The notes beneath the pieces are model-generated. The model worked only from the letters and a program-made list of their open reading frames with translations. It did not search any database and was not told where the DNA came from. From Syngnathus acus (lineage: Eukaryota > Chordata > Actinopteri > Syngnathiformes > Syngnathidae): a stretch of DNA of 64,000 nt. The stretch spans positions 7,012,501 to 7,076,500 of the forward strand of contig NC_051104.1 of the NCBI RefSeq assembly GCF_901709675.1, read 5' to 3'. This document shows positions 23,945 through 36,690 of the stretch, piece after piece. Position 1 is the first letter of the stretch; every line of letters begins with the position of its first letter. The translations under genes and the position numbers were made by a program.

Positions 23945-25949
23945 TTCTTGCACATGTCTGAGTGTGCGCCTGTTGCCTCAAACTATTTATCTGTCACTCA
24001 ATGTGTGCACATTGTTTGCACTGGTGTGTGTGCGTGTGCTCACATACACGTATAAAAGTCATATCGTGCTTGAGATCAAATGTTGTATCAAGGAGGAGAG
24101 TGACAGAGATGGCGAAAGTGATGGCTCCTATCGCAAACCAAAATAAATAGAAGACCAGAAACACACAGAATAGGCAAGTGTGTTTTAGGGCAAATGGGGT
24201 GACATGAAACACTTATACAGAAAAGCGCTGAACACGACGGCGGCTTTGTAGTGACAGAAAAGAAACGTCCCACCAAAACACCGAAAGAGAATAAATTGGA
24301 AGCATTGCAGACTGAAGTTATTCACACCTGCCTAAGATAAAGTAGAATCCACACAGTTGAACACAGTTCATTGCGTGACCTGCCATTTCATCTTCCCATT
24401 CATTAGTTATATATTCCCGATAAATAATAGTCATTTATTATTTCCATATGAACCTGTGGTTTGGAAGTAAAGCATGGCTGCATCTGTCAACAAAAAAGTA
24501 TGTGTCGATCTATCTTTGTCAGCGACTGTCAAAATATCCCAACTCTCTTCATTGTCTTGTTTCCTCTTGACAATATTGCAATGGTTTTCTGGTTCAATAA
24601 AATACAATACATGTCAATATATTTTATATGGAGCCTCAAATACCTCCTGTGCTGTAAAGAATAGCCAACTGCTTGTTTTTGCTCGTTGTTCGGCGGGCCT
24701 TGAACATTAAGAATTATAGCAAACAAAATAATCAGGCAAATCTTTTCCGCTTGCTTTGTCGTTCATGCCACATTATACCATTTTCATACTAAATAAATAA
24801 ATTAAAAAATCTATAAATAAACATCTATAGTATCTTTACAATATTGTCACTATCATCACACACACACACACATACTCACACACACACACTCCACATTCCC
24901 TCTCCTTGTCGCCCCTCCCTGTGCCTCAAGCTCTCCTTACCAGGAAATTAACCCTGACATTTGCAACACATAATTCCCTCTAATAAAATAAGCGTGTAAA
25001 TATATATCAACAAACATGTGAAACATTTACAGATGCAGCCGTACGCAACTAAAGGACCAGCATGAAGTGCTTGGGTATGCTCGGAGAGCATAGAAGTAGA
25101 TCTATAAATGGCATGCCTCTTCCCCACATGCTTTATACATTGACTATTTTAATCCAAATTATAAGCATCTATCCCAAATATAATGTTTATATTACATTAA
25201 TAATAATTATTATTATTATTGTGAGGGATTATACCCGCATTGAAACAATGTCTGCATGTGGACACTTATGCATTACTGCATATGCATTTGTAAGCTTTGC
25301 ACACTAGAATGCTCCCATGGTAATGGGATGACAGTGATGCGGATCCAAAATGGATGATTTTTACTATCTGGACACTGGGGTTGAACCTAAATTGAGACAG
25401 AGGTGGGTGGGGGATGGGGTTGAGCGATGCGTGTTGGCAGGTAGTGACTGTATAATACCATCACGGAATACCATCACTCCCCATCTGACCATGCCTCATT
25501 TTAGGGCAATAGAATCACATAGGAAAAGGTGTCAATGGCAGATTATTCAAGCTTGGAAAATCACACCTCATGTATTTATTCATGTCTGTACCACAAACAA
25601 CAACAGAATTTGATTTTCAGTGAAAATATTCTGGATCAATACAGTGCTAGAATGTATGCAGTATTTGTCATGATGAGTGCATCAAATGGGGAATTTTATT
25701 TTTGACAGAGAGACGGCTAATGGTGGAAATGACAATTGGGTAATTGAATGTTATTAAAAATATTTGGGTTAATGTCATTGGATAATCTTGTTTGTGCCGG
25801 AGTGCAATTTCTGAAAGTTCTGGACTCCTGTTTTGAAACCAGCCATATGTGGAGAATAATTCTGCCCAAATAAGAATATGTTTACAATGACAATAAATTG
25901 CAAATGTCAAAGTAACTTTCTGCTGAATCCCAAAAAAGTCATTTCAATG
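23945..25949. other. Non-coding stretch
   Basis: Contains a CA tract at 24857-24889 and an ATT/AAT tract at 25197-25221. Otherwise AT-rich unique sequence; no gene is supported. Confidence 0.55.
24857..24889. repeat. (CA)n microsatellite
   Basis: CA tract of about sixteen units interrupted once by TACT. Confidence 0.93.
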
Positions 25950-26180
25950 GCTCCCAAGGCCAAACACCTCACATTCGCAGTGTAATGGCATCTCCATAGG
26001 CCAGTCCGGCTCTAATCACTATCCCTTCCTGCTGGGCCGGAGTCATATCTTGCCGAGCCCGATGACGGTAACTAGGATGAGGTACATGTACCTCCTGCGG
26101 ATTACATGGCTGTTGTCTCCACAGTGATGGAGACCCTCGCTGGTACAAGCAAATCTCTGTGTGACTTTAGGTCCTTGGCG
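25950..26180. promoter_or_regulatory. Candidate conserved block with perfect 16-base palindrome
   Basis: A simple-repeat-free block with even composition. It contains the perfect palindrome GAGGTACATGTACCTC at 26079-26094, which has no loop. About one perfect palindrome of this length is expected by chance in 64 kb, so it is suggestive only. Confidence 0.3.
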
Positions 26181-27778
26181 TGATGCTTAAATGGATGGAC
26201 TGGCAGATGGAGATCAGCGGTGGTGCAAAATAGCAATGCTGAAAGAGCCTATTCATGCAGTGCACACATTAAGTACACAAACATATTCTGGGAATATAAA
26301 TGGGAGATAAAATAAATAAAAAAACATACAGTGATTTATGGATTTACTACTTGGAGAGCCCCCAAAGGTTCCAGGCAGTGATTGTGTGTGTGTGTGTAAT
26401 CCATGATTGTTTCAATTTAGAATGGTTTGTAGTGTGAAAGTGGATTGACAGAATATTTTCACAGCACTGAACATGTTGGAAATACAGGATGTTAGTTGTT
26501 TTCGAGGATGGAGTCACATAGATGCAAAGCAGTAGACTTTTGACATGACTGAGGACCAAGCCACCCGGTGAGAATGATTGGAACGACTGAAAGTTGGGGC
26601 ATAGCCAAATGTCACAGTCCACAAAGCTAAAGTGCTTCTAAAAGTGTTGCTAGGAGCCATGCAGTCGTGAAGCGAATGGTGTAGAACGAGAGAGATGTTC
26701 CACATGCAGGATGCTCACCCACACATTTTGGCAGCTGAAAGCCGTTTTGTTTTTTTGGATGGAGCTGTGTTACAAGTCAAGTCTGACCTACTGACTGCTC
26801 TGGACTGTCAGTGTGCTGAGAAAGCATGACCATGTCTCCAATCATAAATGCTTAGAATAAAAAGTGCCAACAAACGTCGGAATAAGTTGAAATGCCAGCA
26901 GGGGTGAGACATAAATTAAAATAACTTGATAAAAATACAACTTTAGTCTGTGCTAAAAGTAAGGTTGAGAATGCGAGAGGTTTAAAAATCTCTGAGAATA
27001 AAAAAATCAAATAATTCCTAACATGCCGTAAAATACCGATATCCTTAAGCAGACGTGTTTTTTTTTTTTATGTATAGACTCCTGCCAGTGAATAGTACAG
27101 ATGAGACACTTAAGGCAAGACAATAGTGTTATAGATTGTGGCAAGAGTTAAATCAATAGACCTTCTGAGGAGTAACAAGACACCCGGTAGCAAGTGCTAC
27201 TACTACACACACATAGAAACAAGAGGGGATGGGAAACAAATGAGGACTGGCAAACAGAGGCTAAGACCTCAGTGTCACTGACTAGCTATTATATGTGAGT
27301 ATGTATCTACTGTAAGTATATATTCCGGTTGTGTGTCTGCAGAAACATGTGTTATGGATGTGTTTGTAAAGCATAAGCAAGCGCAAAAAGAAATACCTGT
27401 GTTTCACTTGTACTTTTATCTCTGTTTCTTGGCCCGGTAATCTCCCACTGGGCATCTAAGCAGAGCCCTATTACTAGCTTTACCACACCCAGTATATCCC
27501 CAAGATCCTTGTGAGTGAGAGAGAGTGAGAGACAGGGAGAGAGACAAAAAAAAAAAAACAGACAAAGGGGAGTTGAGCAGAATATGTTGAAAGAGAGCGA
27601 GACAGGAAGAGAGATAGGATGGCAGAATTCAATGAATCAAGGTTATTCACAGTTTGTGCCTTCTTGTTTTTATTTTTTGTGTTGTTTACTTGTATGTATA
27701 TTGTGTACTATGTCTTGTCACCGTGGGATAGTGGGAACGTAATTTCGATTTCTTTGTGTTTGTCCTTTTCTTCAACAG
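26181..27778. other. Non-coding stretch ending in a purine tract
   Basis: Contains a TG tract at 26383-26397 and a strongly purine-rich stretch at 27511-27618 with thirteen A at 27546-27558. A pyrimidine-rich segment (about 27750-27775) leads to an AG at 27777-27778. No gene is supported. Confidence 0.5.
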
Positions 27779-27960
27779 GCAAGGGGAGGGAGGCTTTGCG
27801 TGAAACTCTGGACCTTCACCTCACCGTGGTTGTCATCCAAGCGCTATTTGTGAGCACCTCTCCAGGGCAGCTTCCACTAACCCCCCCTTTAGGTCTGACT
27901 CCACCTCGACTGTCTCTTCCACCTCTGATCCGGGATCAGCAGTTCCCGGGGCCACGATAG
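27779..27960 (+). other. Weak candidate terminal exon
   Basis: An acceptor-like pyrimidine tract ends in CAG at 27776-27778. The following frame stays open for about 60 codons to a TAG at 27958-27960. The first part contains LRETLDLHLTVVVIQALF; the second is proline/leucine-rich. I recognise no family, and proline/leucine richness is common in chance frames. A terminal coding exon is possible but unlikely without a partner exon. Confidence 0.12.
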
Positions 27961-28480
27961 GTGTCGAGGTCCATTAACCCCGGGCAGGTCTTATCATATT
28001 CATCAGGAAGATCACAGATGAGACTTCTCTCTGTTTTTATCAGATTTTTCAGGCTTTGAAAAGCTGCCTCAGAAGAGAGGAAGGTTTGTGACAGGCGTTC
28101 AGCTCTGTAACTGTGTATTAGTAGCCCTCGAACACATAGTCACTCATATTTTCAGAAACTGTCAGCCATTACCGAGACTGCTTTGATGGGGCTGTCAGTT
28201 TTGATTACTTTATAAAACCAGACGATGTCACCTAATGACCGTTCTAATCTTTCCATTTTGAAAACTAATTGTTGAAGGCTAGAAGTCATGGATTGCAGTT
28301 CATATTTGATTCATTATTGACACGCCTACACACCGAGGGCTAGGAGTTCACTATTTCTAAAATTTGTTCGGCCAGGGCTCCACTGTATGGGCAAATTTGC
28401 CCTTTTCTTTGGTGACAGAGGTGACATTTCCAAGACCAAACGCAAGGAATGCATCGGAACCTATGCTGTCAAAGAAACCT
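27961..28480. promoter_or_regulatory. Candidate long conserved non-coding block
   Basis: About 500 bases without microsatellites, containing GATA-type TTATCA and TTATCAG sequences (near 27991 and 28040) and GCTGTCAG followed by TTTGATTA near 28190. It directly follows the weak candidate exon. Length, evenness and motif content resemble a long conserved non-coding element; only an alignment could show this. Confidence 0.33.
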
Positions 28481-30584
28481 CGGTATTGTCCGACGACTTC
28501 ATTTATTTAACCTGTCTGCATCTTCTGACTTTGCATTTTCTGCTTTTTTGACATTTGGCACCTCATGTCCCAGATGAATTCCACTAAAACGCGAGCCACT
28601 TAATCTAATTCAGTGAACAGCACCTCCCTATGTGACCTTTACCCTTAACCCTGACCCACAGCTGCTGTCCCCATCCATGCTCTACAACCACTAATAAATT
28701 ATTGCTGACTCATCATGATCAATGGCAAGTGTTCAAGCTGAAATTTCGGGTTCAAGACACATGGCTGCAATGCTCCGAGAGGTGTTGGTCCCTCACGCTG
28801 TTCACAAGCCGCAATAGCGAGCTGGGATGCTCAAGTTTAAGGAGGGATATCAACAATATTTATATTTTATAAACAACATTGTGTTCCGAGGGAGTAGATG
28901 TAGTTAGAAAATTCTCTCGATACCTTCATATAAGCAAAATCGGTGTCATTATTGAACATCTGGGACATGTTGGAATCCAATCCATATTTAAAGGAACAGT
29001 ATAAATATATATAAAAATGTGGCTGTTTGTAGGAAAGAGCGGGGATTATTAAGTTAAATGGATTGCAGCTCTATAAAGCAGATTTGTAGACAAGAGGGCT
29101 GAGATCACGTTTTGTTGTTATTGTATTTTTTTTCCTTATTCAAGATTACACACATTTTGAAACACACGCACGCACGCGCGCACATTTCTGCTGCAATCCG
29201 CCCTTCATCAACATCCTTCTTGGAAAATCACTGCAGCTCTGAAAAGTCATTTCACCCACGGTACCAGCAGGCCCTTCAAGATTCATATTCCTATTTACTG
29301 TCTCCTTCTCTGCTTGTGCACACACACTCACTCTCGCGCACATACACATCACACCAACTAACCCAGCAGGGTTGGGTTCATGAATAAAGGAGGGAATTAG
29401 AGCAGACCTGGAGAAGTCAGATAGAGAGCGAGAGAGGTGGAGGGAAAGGAGACAGAGAGCTATTAAATTGAATGAAAAGTATCGGCAAGATTGGGCAAAT
29501 CTGCTGAAGGGAGGCATAATAAGTGGATATCAACAATAATGAAAATTCAGGAGATAAGAGAGAAAGGAGGGAAAGATGATCACAAATAGAAACATGCGCA
29601 TTTAGTTGTCTCCTGTTACAAACCAATGACGCACGACTTTTGTGATTTGGGAGAATAATGCCCTCATTTTCATTTGGTCCATTTGAGTAGTTTTGATTCC
29701 ACTTCCTAGTAACATTTTGGAGAGTTTTTTGCTCGACTTACTCACTTTCTCAAACCTAACACACACAACAACACAGAGCCCCAAAGCCCATGACCAAGGT
29801 AAATGGGATGTCAAGTTTCTCTAACCCAAAGCCCCGAGGTGATATTGTGTTTTATTTTTTTGAAGGACCCTTGGCAGCACAGTCATCGACATGGAATGTA
29901 CTGCAATAAAAAATATTTTGGACAATTGTAATATATTTATAGCTAAAGGAATATTAAATTCTTAGACCAACAGAAGCAAAAATAAATATAGTGATGCTTA
30001 GAAATAATGTTTTGAAAAAAATGCATTGCTCAGTATTGGGGGAATAGTAACTTTTTTTGGTCATACTTCACAAAATAACCTCTCTGCTGTATGTTTTGAA
30101 CTCCTATTTCCGCAAAACACTTGTGTATCGAGCAAAATAATGCACCTTGAAGTGGTCTTCATGACTGAAGCTCAACGGACCATTGGTGACCTTTTTTTTC
30201 CCCCAGACAACTTGTTGGAGACCAAATTAACAGCTTATAGGTGGCTCACAGACTGCTGGTGAAAGGTGCTTCCTGGCTTTTATGATCTGCTATGTGAAGC
30301 ACTATAAACGTTGATTGATTGCTTGACATGATTGAATCAGCAATCGATAGTGCATCGTCAAAATAATTTGATCAATATTTCATTATTTTGACACTTACTA
30401 AGAAGGAAATATAGATAATATATAGATGGTTAAACAACTATGTAACCGGTTGAAAGTCATAAAATGACAGCACAAACAAGAAACTGCAGTTCCCATATGC
30501 ACTCACAATAAAAAAAAGGTGTGTGTGTTTATCAGCGTGTGTGTGTCATCGGAGAAAGAGGGGCGAGAAGCCGTTACCCCTGCA
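28481..30584. other. Non-coding stretch
   Basis: Unique AT-rich sequence with short CA/CG tracts near 29160-29180 and 29320-29345. The 123-codon minus-strand frame at 29146-29517 crosses these tracts and is unrecognisable. A repeat-tail-like sequence lies near 30300. No gene is supported. Confidence 0.55.
30293..30322 (+). mobile_element. Possible 3' tail of a fish LINE/SINE-like repeat
   Basis: AAGCACTATAAACGTTGATT followed by GATTG resembles the tail of dispersed fish retroposons, in which a GCACTATAAA-type sequence precedes short TTGA/TGAT repeats. Only this tail is recognisable; no body, promoter boxes or target duplication was seen. The family is not named. Confidence 0.3.
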
Positions 30585-30930
30585 CCCAGATAACAACCTG
30601 GTTTTATAATGTTGCATATCTATATTCAGGCCAATTCCCCCTCGGGGGGCCAGCCGGAATAATAACGCTGGCCATTTTACCCCTCCAAGCGGGCAGCCAT
30701 TTTCTGCCCTAATTCTCAGCATGGTCCTCTCGTCATTCCCAAGGTATCACGTAATGGATGCCGCAATGAGATGGAGTGACATTGTGGCGTCTGAAATGTA
30801 AAAAGCCTATTTGCCGACCTGGCCTGCCTCAACAGCGTGGCCGGTGGAGATATACAGGAGCTGTTTATGCTTAATCCTCTTTGCAATTTCATATGTTGTC
30901 ATTTCGGATGATTGTCTCTATCTACGACAA
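30585..30930. promoter_or_regulatory. Candidate conserved non-coding block
   Basis: A 350-base block of balanced composition with no simple repeats. It includes GGCCAGCCGGAATAATAACG, several GCCATTTT repeats (near 30670 and 30697) and GTTTATGCTTAATCC near 30862. Visually one of the best enhancer-like blocks; no coding frame is recognisable. Confidence 0.33.
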
Positions 30931-31845
30931 ATTGGAAAATTTTCAAAATAGGTGCGAAACGGTGGGGAAAAATACGTCGCCCCTCCCCTGTTAAACAGGT
31001 GCCAAGTACGTTCTGAGAACTGATTTCAATCGCTAATGTATCATATTTACAGAGGACAGAAGTGTTTCATAAGCTAACATGAGTTTGTTTCCAGCTGTAT
31101 CAATATAATGATCAAATCATCCACAGGCACATCCAGTGCAAGCAGAGTTTTAAAGTTGAGGGTCAGACGAGCAGATGTGGTCATCCATACCATCGGTCAA
31201 TTTCAATAAAACTCCAGACAAAGAAAGGTTAGGCCGTATAGATTTCTCGTTGTGGGCTCACTCAAAGAAGTGTACCGTGAGGCAGACGTAACTCTGCTTT
31301 CTCTGGCTTTTTCTTCTGAACTCTAAATGCTACTCCATCCTATCCCTTGCCTTTTTAATAATTCACATGCATAGCTTCATATCTTTCTTTGGCCTTCCAA
31401 ACCTTTTGAAAAGTAACCTACATCCAACAAACACACCGCTCTTGCTATTCCACTGATGACACGTGTTTATTCCGGCCTTTTGCTCAGAGAGAATAGGGAA
31501 AGGAAAGGCTTCTTCGCTCTTCAGGCATTATTGATTGCCATCGACAAGTTGATAGCAGATAAAACACAAGTGCGTTTTAGATACATCCGGTTATATATGA
31601 ACTGCCATGTCACTTGTGTTTGATTGTATAATAGATTTTTCCAATGGCTGACACACATAGGTGGACTTTAACATACACCTTGTTCTGTTCAAGTTTGGCT
31701 GTTTGTGTATGAACTTTCCCATTCAATGAAGACTGATTATAAAAACTGTATACCAACCAGCTAATACTAAGAGACTTCATCTTAGCGAGCATCTAAAGGT
31801 TAATTAAATAAACTAATTATTAATATTCAACAAAATATCTCTGAA

Positions 31846-31876
31846 GTAATAATAATAATAATGATAATAATAATAA
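31846..31876. repeat. (AAT)n microsatellite
   Basis: About ten AAT units with one ATG variant. Confidence 0.93.
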
Positions 31877-33098
31877 CTAGCATTACCCAGAATTACAGGT
31901 GTGTTCAACTTTCAAAGTTCCACCGTCATCAATCACAACAATTGGAGATGAGATAACCTCACGAGTCAAAGTTTTAAAACTTTGTCTATTATTTTAGCAG
32001 TAATGAATAAAGTGTAATAAATGGTCCAACTGAGATTTTGAAAATGGAAGAGGGTGAGAGGCTGCAATGCAGGTAGTCAGACAGAGAAGCCCTGTCCAAG
32101 ACAATCATATGATGTATCATTCATACTGTCAGGGTGCAGAAGCTCCGCCTCCCTCCACTTCCTTCTCCCTCCCTCCCCTTGGTCTCTCACTCCAGACTCC
32201 ATCACGGCCTCCCATGATGAAGACCACTTCTCTGACTGACTACACATTTCAATGAGACACACAGGCCAACATTCAAACAACAGTTACACTAACACAAATG
32301 TTGCCGTTGACTCCCCCTGGAAAGTAATATTTTGTCACTAGCATATTCTCCTCATCCTCCCACAGACATGAAGAACATAATAGTATGGTATCCCTTTTCA
32401 TCAGGGGATCCAGTTTAGCGGCATGCCTATTAATTTGCGGCCCCATTTTATTCATCTTGGACTGCTGCGCAAGGTGGTTTTAAAAAGAGCGAGTGCTGCC
32501 TCTGAATCATTTGACCCCTGCGATTTGCTAATGAATGCTTGGAGCAATCACCATTTCCCAGAAAATGGACAAAAATGATCCCTCATCTGTAAACCTAATC
32601 ACTTACCGCCATTATCGTGCATATGTGCTGCTTGTGTGAGTGTGTGTCTGTGTACTAGGTGACTGTCTGATTACCATCCATGAAAGAAATTGTTGTTCAA
32701 AATGATCCCGTGGGAGAGAACCAGATCGTTATTCAAGATGAAGCAGTATTGAAGTGGGTTACTTTTTTTCTTTTAGGATTATAAAGGTAAGGACTAACAG
32801 TGGCAGAAAGTAATGCTTTAATCAGTGGTCCTTATCGTTGTGCGACTCTTGTGAACAATGTCTTTTTTTGTTTTTGTTAAGCTGAGTTGTCGGTATCGGC
32901 TGAAAGTAACTTTCCAAGTAACTCAAATGCTTAGTTGCTTTGGAAATAATAATAATACAATTCAGTAAAGTAATTGAGCAACTTTTTTTTCCTACTTTGA
33001 TTTTACTTTTCATAAACAGCACAAAGTTGGTGTCAAATCAGGAGTATGGGCACATCCATGTCTGTACCTGAGTGTGCGTATTGAGTGACTCCCCAAAA

Positions 33099-33126
33099 CA
33101 CACACACGCAAGCGCAAGCACACGCA

Positions 33127-33171
<45 letters not shown>

Positions 33172-33172
33172 G
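33099..33172. repeat. Compound CA / CGCA microsatellite
   Basis: The longest CA-type array in the window: CA units, then CG-containing CGCA tetranucleotides, then a pure CA run of about eleven units. The cysteine/valine-rich minus-strand frames across it are artefacts. Confidence 0.95.
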
Positions 33173-34795
33173 TGAGGGATGGCTAAGGCGGCAAAGGTCA
33201 CACTGAAGCATTGCAGGGATAAACCGAGTCACTCGAAATCCCATCTATGGCCAAATCAGATCAGTGCTGCAGATGTGGACACAAAGCTGCAAAGCAACAG
33301 GGAGGGGAAGGACGAGAAGAAGAAGGAGGAGGATTTGAATGAGAAAATTACATTTTCTTGTCTCTGCGCCGTGAACAAAGAGAAATTCTACAATAATCGG
33401 CTTTTCCATCCCACACACATCACAATGCTATGGAAAGTGAAATACGGACACCCCCCCACCCCCACCAATTGCTATTTTACTTTTCTCGTTTTAGGTAACT
33501 GCCAACCTTTTGTCCTTTTTGTTCTTGAATGTGATGCTTGATCAGGAAATAAACTTCTGTGCTTCTTTTTGCTTTGCACAGCATCAGGCAAGTCAAGACA
33601 ATGGGGATGTGAAAAAAAAATATATATACACATATAAACAAAGAAGACTCGAGAGAAAAATGATACAAGAGGAGGAAGAACATTCTGTTTGTAAGTAGCG
33701 TCAATACTGTTGGTGTTATCAGTGTTACAATTGAGAGGAAGCTTTAGCAAAGCTGTCTTTCTTTCATTCCTAACATCAGCACTTTATAATCCCTATTTGG
33801 GGATCAACACACCTATGTGAGTGACTTGCGTTTGTATTTGAGTACTTCTGTGTGTCCTTGTGGGAATGTGTACATGTGTGTTTATAATTGAGTTTACTAC
33901 CCACCTGTGAGTGTGTGGGTTGTGTCAGGATCGGGTCACCTTGCATCCATCATTTTCCTTTTTGAGACCCCCTGCGAGGATAAAAATCACCCTGTGAACT
34001 TAATCCTGGCTTATATCTTCCCCTTCATCCTAACTCACAAAAGTGTCTGCGCAAACACACTTAGACAACTGTGGACGAGGCACAAAATCCAACATAGACA
34101 CTTCACAGTTGGAAATATCAGTAAGCACATACTATAAGCATCATAAGTTAAGGTCTAAAAAATATGATGAATGTACAGAAATGTTTATTTTGTGTATAGT
34201 ACCATGGAATTGACAGAATCTGTGAAAGTCAACTATTTATGACTCTACCTTGCAAAACAATAAATAGAAATTGAGGCCAGGCCATTTTGGAAAGGACACC
34301 TGATTAAATGTGAAAAATAAATGAATGTTGCTGCAGGAAAGAAAAGAGTAATCAGACAATGAAGTGATTCGGCATTGATTTCAGAATCACGCTAAGCTTC
34401 CTTGAAGGCATAAAGCACATCCACCGAATTATTGACCCTGACCCAAACGAAGTCGCTCAGATTCATATCGGTGTCCCAACTGGGACATAATGAACAGCTT
34501 CTTTTCAGATTCAATAGTGATTCTCTCCTTTGTTAGTTTGTTAGGCTGCATTCATTTTTAAATGTCGCTTTGAGACGTACTGATGGCTCATTATTTACAG
34601 TTATAAAAGGAAGGGCGTTGTGACATTATAACTAAGTCATAAAATCTCCAGATTGTGAGTGTACGGTCATGATAATAGTATCCCCTTTACAAAATGGCAA
34701 TTTCAGCATCTTGTTTCCGTTTCACTCTTCTATATAAGTCACTTAAACTGAATGGTGGGGACAAAGCTGACCTGAAAATATACCGCCTTCAAAGA

Positions 34796-34845
34796 AGTAT
34801 TAGTGTCAAAACAGGAAAGGAGTATTAGTGTCATAACAGGAAATT
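34796..34845. repeat. 25-base tandem duplication
   Basis: AGTATTAGTGTCAAAACAGG plus five bases (34796-34820) is repeated at 34821-34845, with one difference over the first 23 bases. The near identity suggests a recent slippage or end-joining event. Confidence 0.88.
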
Positions 34846-34889
34846 CCAAAATGCCGGCACAGGGTCAGTTTAGTAACCAACATGCACTT

Positions 34890-35300
34890 CTCCCACCCTG
34901 TTGTTTTGCAAGCAAATTGTTTGACGTACAGCTAATAATTATTCATGTTCACCACCAAGTTCGAATATACAAATTGAATAGTGGACATTTTGTGTCTGTG
35001 TCCTTTAACATCAGTGCCATCTTCCTCCCCTGCCTCCTGGCTGTCCAAAGCTGTTTGAAGAAGCTATTAGAGCCCAAATCAAAGTCTGCCCTTTTTGAAT
35101 ATTCACCAACAGTCTCCTGGCCTTTTGTGAGCCCCCGGAATAAAAATAATCAAAATCAGAACGGACCTTCATGTGCAATAATACTCTGTCTACTCCGGCC
35201 TTCGCTGTCAAAGCCATTTATAATTCATGCACCCACCCTGATGGGTCCGGGGCACGTTCGAGGTCCGCTTCTCTCAGTTCATCAATAGCTGCCAACCAGG
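34890..35300. promoter_or_regulatory. Candidate conserved non-coding block with AT homeodomain cores
   Basis: Contains TAATAATTATTCATG near 34936, AATAAAAATAATCAAAATCA near 35139 and CATTTATAATTCATGC near 35215. The 161-codon plus frame at 34803-35288 crosses it but translates to nothing recognisable. Enhancer-like content is a more economical explanation than a gene. Confidence 0.3.
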
Positions 35301-36199
35301 TAGGAGACTTTATTATTGAACGGTGGCCATGCTTGTACTTTTTATCATTATGACAACTTCAAAAACTTTTTGGCCTCCCACCCTTGCTCAAACTCTCCCT
35401 TTGCTCTTTGTTGTTAATTTAAACACTAGCAGTTTTCATCCGTCGCCACGGGTGTTTGTTTTACAATAAAAGGTCATCCTCATTTGTCCGCAGTCATAAA
35501 AGGGACCACCGTCGGGGCTGAGGTCAGAGTAACAGACAGATAGAAAAATAGACCGACGGACAGAGGGATGATGCACAGGGGAGGCGGGGGGGGGCTGAGT
35601 AGGAAGGAACAGAAAGATAAGATGGTAAGATGGATGCATAGACAGAAAGGGACATAAACAGGGATTGGCCGAAGGAGAGAGATTGCCGTGGCTGATGATG
35701 GCAAGAGGGTGGACTGATAACTAATCATGCTACCACCTCAAGTCTTCTCTCTCTCCTCTCTGCGCCTTCTTCACTTCCACCGTGTTCCTTTCCGGCGATG
35801 ATTGACGAGGGCACAGTGGACTGAGGTTGTCTTGGTCCCCAGATTAGAAAGCCCTCAAACAAATGAAGCCTGGAAATGGTCCCCTAGGGTGCGGAGAGCC
35901 ACAGGTAGACAGACAGGACACATACTTTTAGCTTGACACCACAAAAGGAAAGTCTGCCCGTGACGCAGAAGAGGAGAAGATGTGAAATGATGTGCATTAC
36001 AGTTTATGGGTATATATAAAACTGGGTTGAGCACTCTATAGTCAAGAAGTAAACCTAAAAGGGAAAAATAATATGACCACCTGTTTCGTTATTTAACTTT
36101 TTTTTTTACTTTTCATTAAAAAATGTTCATGACAACAGAACCATGAATGATAAGAAGCACGGAATCGTTCCTCTGCAAAGTGAGAAGTAATTACAAGAT
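35301..36199. other. Non-coding stretch
   Basis: Contains nine G at 35586-35594, scattered GACA/GATA-like short repeats (35520-35660) and AT-rich DNA. No gene is supported. Confidence 0.5.
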
Positions 36200-36430
36200 A
36201 AAGGATGATTCAAAGCAGGATGACGTAAGAGCAGAACACAATGCCACCTGTTCACATCCCACCAAGATTATGGCGTTCTTTCTCCTTCCGTGACTCCCCA
36301 TTGGTGATAAGGTCCATTTATCAGAGGCTAAATATCAGCCGGTACCAACACCCCGAGCACATAACATATCCAACATCCCCGCCTCTACCTCTTGAAAAAC
36401 GATCGTCTTCAACCGTTGCCCTGTTGTTTA
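36200..36430. promoter_or_regulatory. Candidate regulatory block with CRE
   Basis: A CRE-like TGACGTAA lies at 36221-36228, with GATA-type cores in TGATAAGG and TTTATCAG near 36305-36325. The block lacks simple repeats. A second similar block follows at about 36505-36690 with more CpGs. Confidence 0.27.
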
Positions 36431-36504
36431 AAATTCAAGTGTAAGTGGAGGGAAAAACTGTTGATATACGAGCAGATATGAAGAAAAAAAGTTTGATTTT
36501 ATAG

Positions 36505-36690
36505 ATGTCCTGTGACCCGAGCATGAGTGCCCTCCATTTTCCCGAATGGCGCAGGCCCAAGGTTTTAATGGAGTCTCTACGAGTCATATATCAGCGCAGC
36601 TTGTCTCGTAAAGCTCTCCTCGGACCGACCTCACAAAGCACCTCCACCTTTATCGGGACACTTAGGGAGGTTTTCACGAGTACAAAATAG
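36505..36690. promoter_or_regulatory. Candidate conserved block or short exon
   Basis: An open frame of 61 codons fills this CpG-containing block, starting MSCDPSMSALHFPEWRRPKV and ending at a stop just after 36687. It has no low-complexity bias, but I recognise no family. ATG context, splice sites and conservation give no clear support, so regulatory DNA or chance are both possible. Confidence 0.2.

Larger units (their letters stand above)
30931..34795. other. AT-rich non-coding stretch
   Basis: Contains an AAT/ATG tract at 31846-31876 and a compound CA/CGCA microsatellite at 33099-33172. A ten-base interval at 32777-32786 is bounded by good acceptor and donor matches but is too small to call as an exon. 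The 120-codon frame at 33179-33541 is lysine-rich, follows the microsatellite and is not recognised. No gene is supported. Confidence 0.55.

Noticed and set aside
32777-32786. Ten-base micro-exon between acceptor and donor-like sites
   Set aside because: Such short pairs occur by chance next to T-rich tracts, and no flanking exons are known.
34803-35288. 161-codon plus-strand open frame
   Set aside because: It crosses an AT-rich enhancer-like block and a tandem duplication, with no family match.
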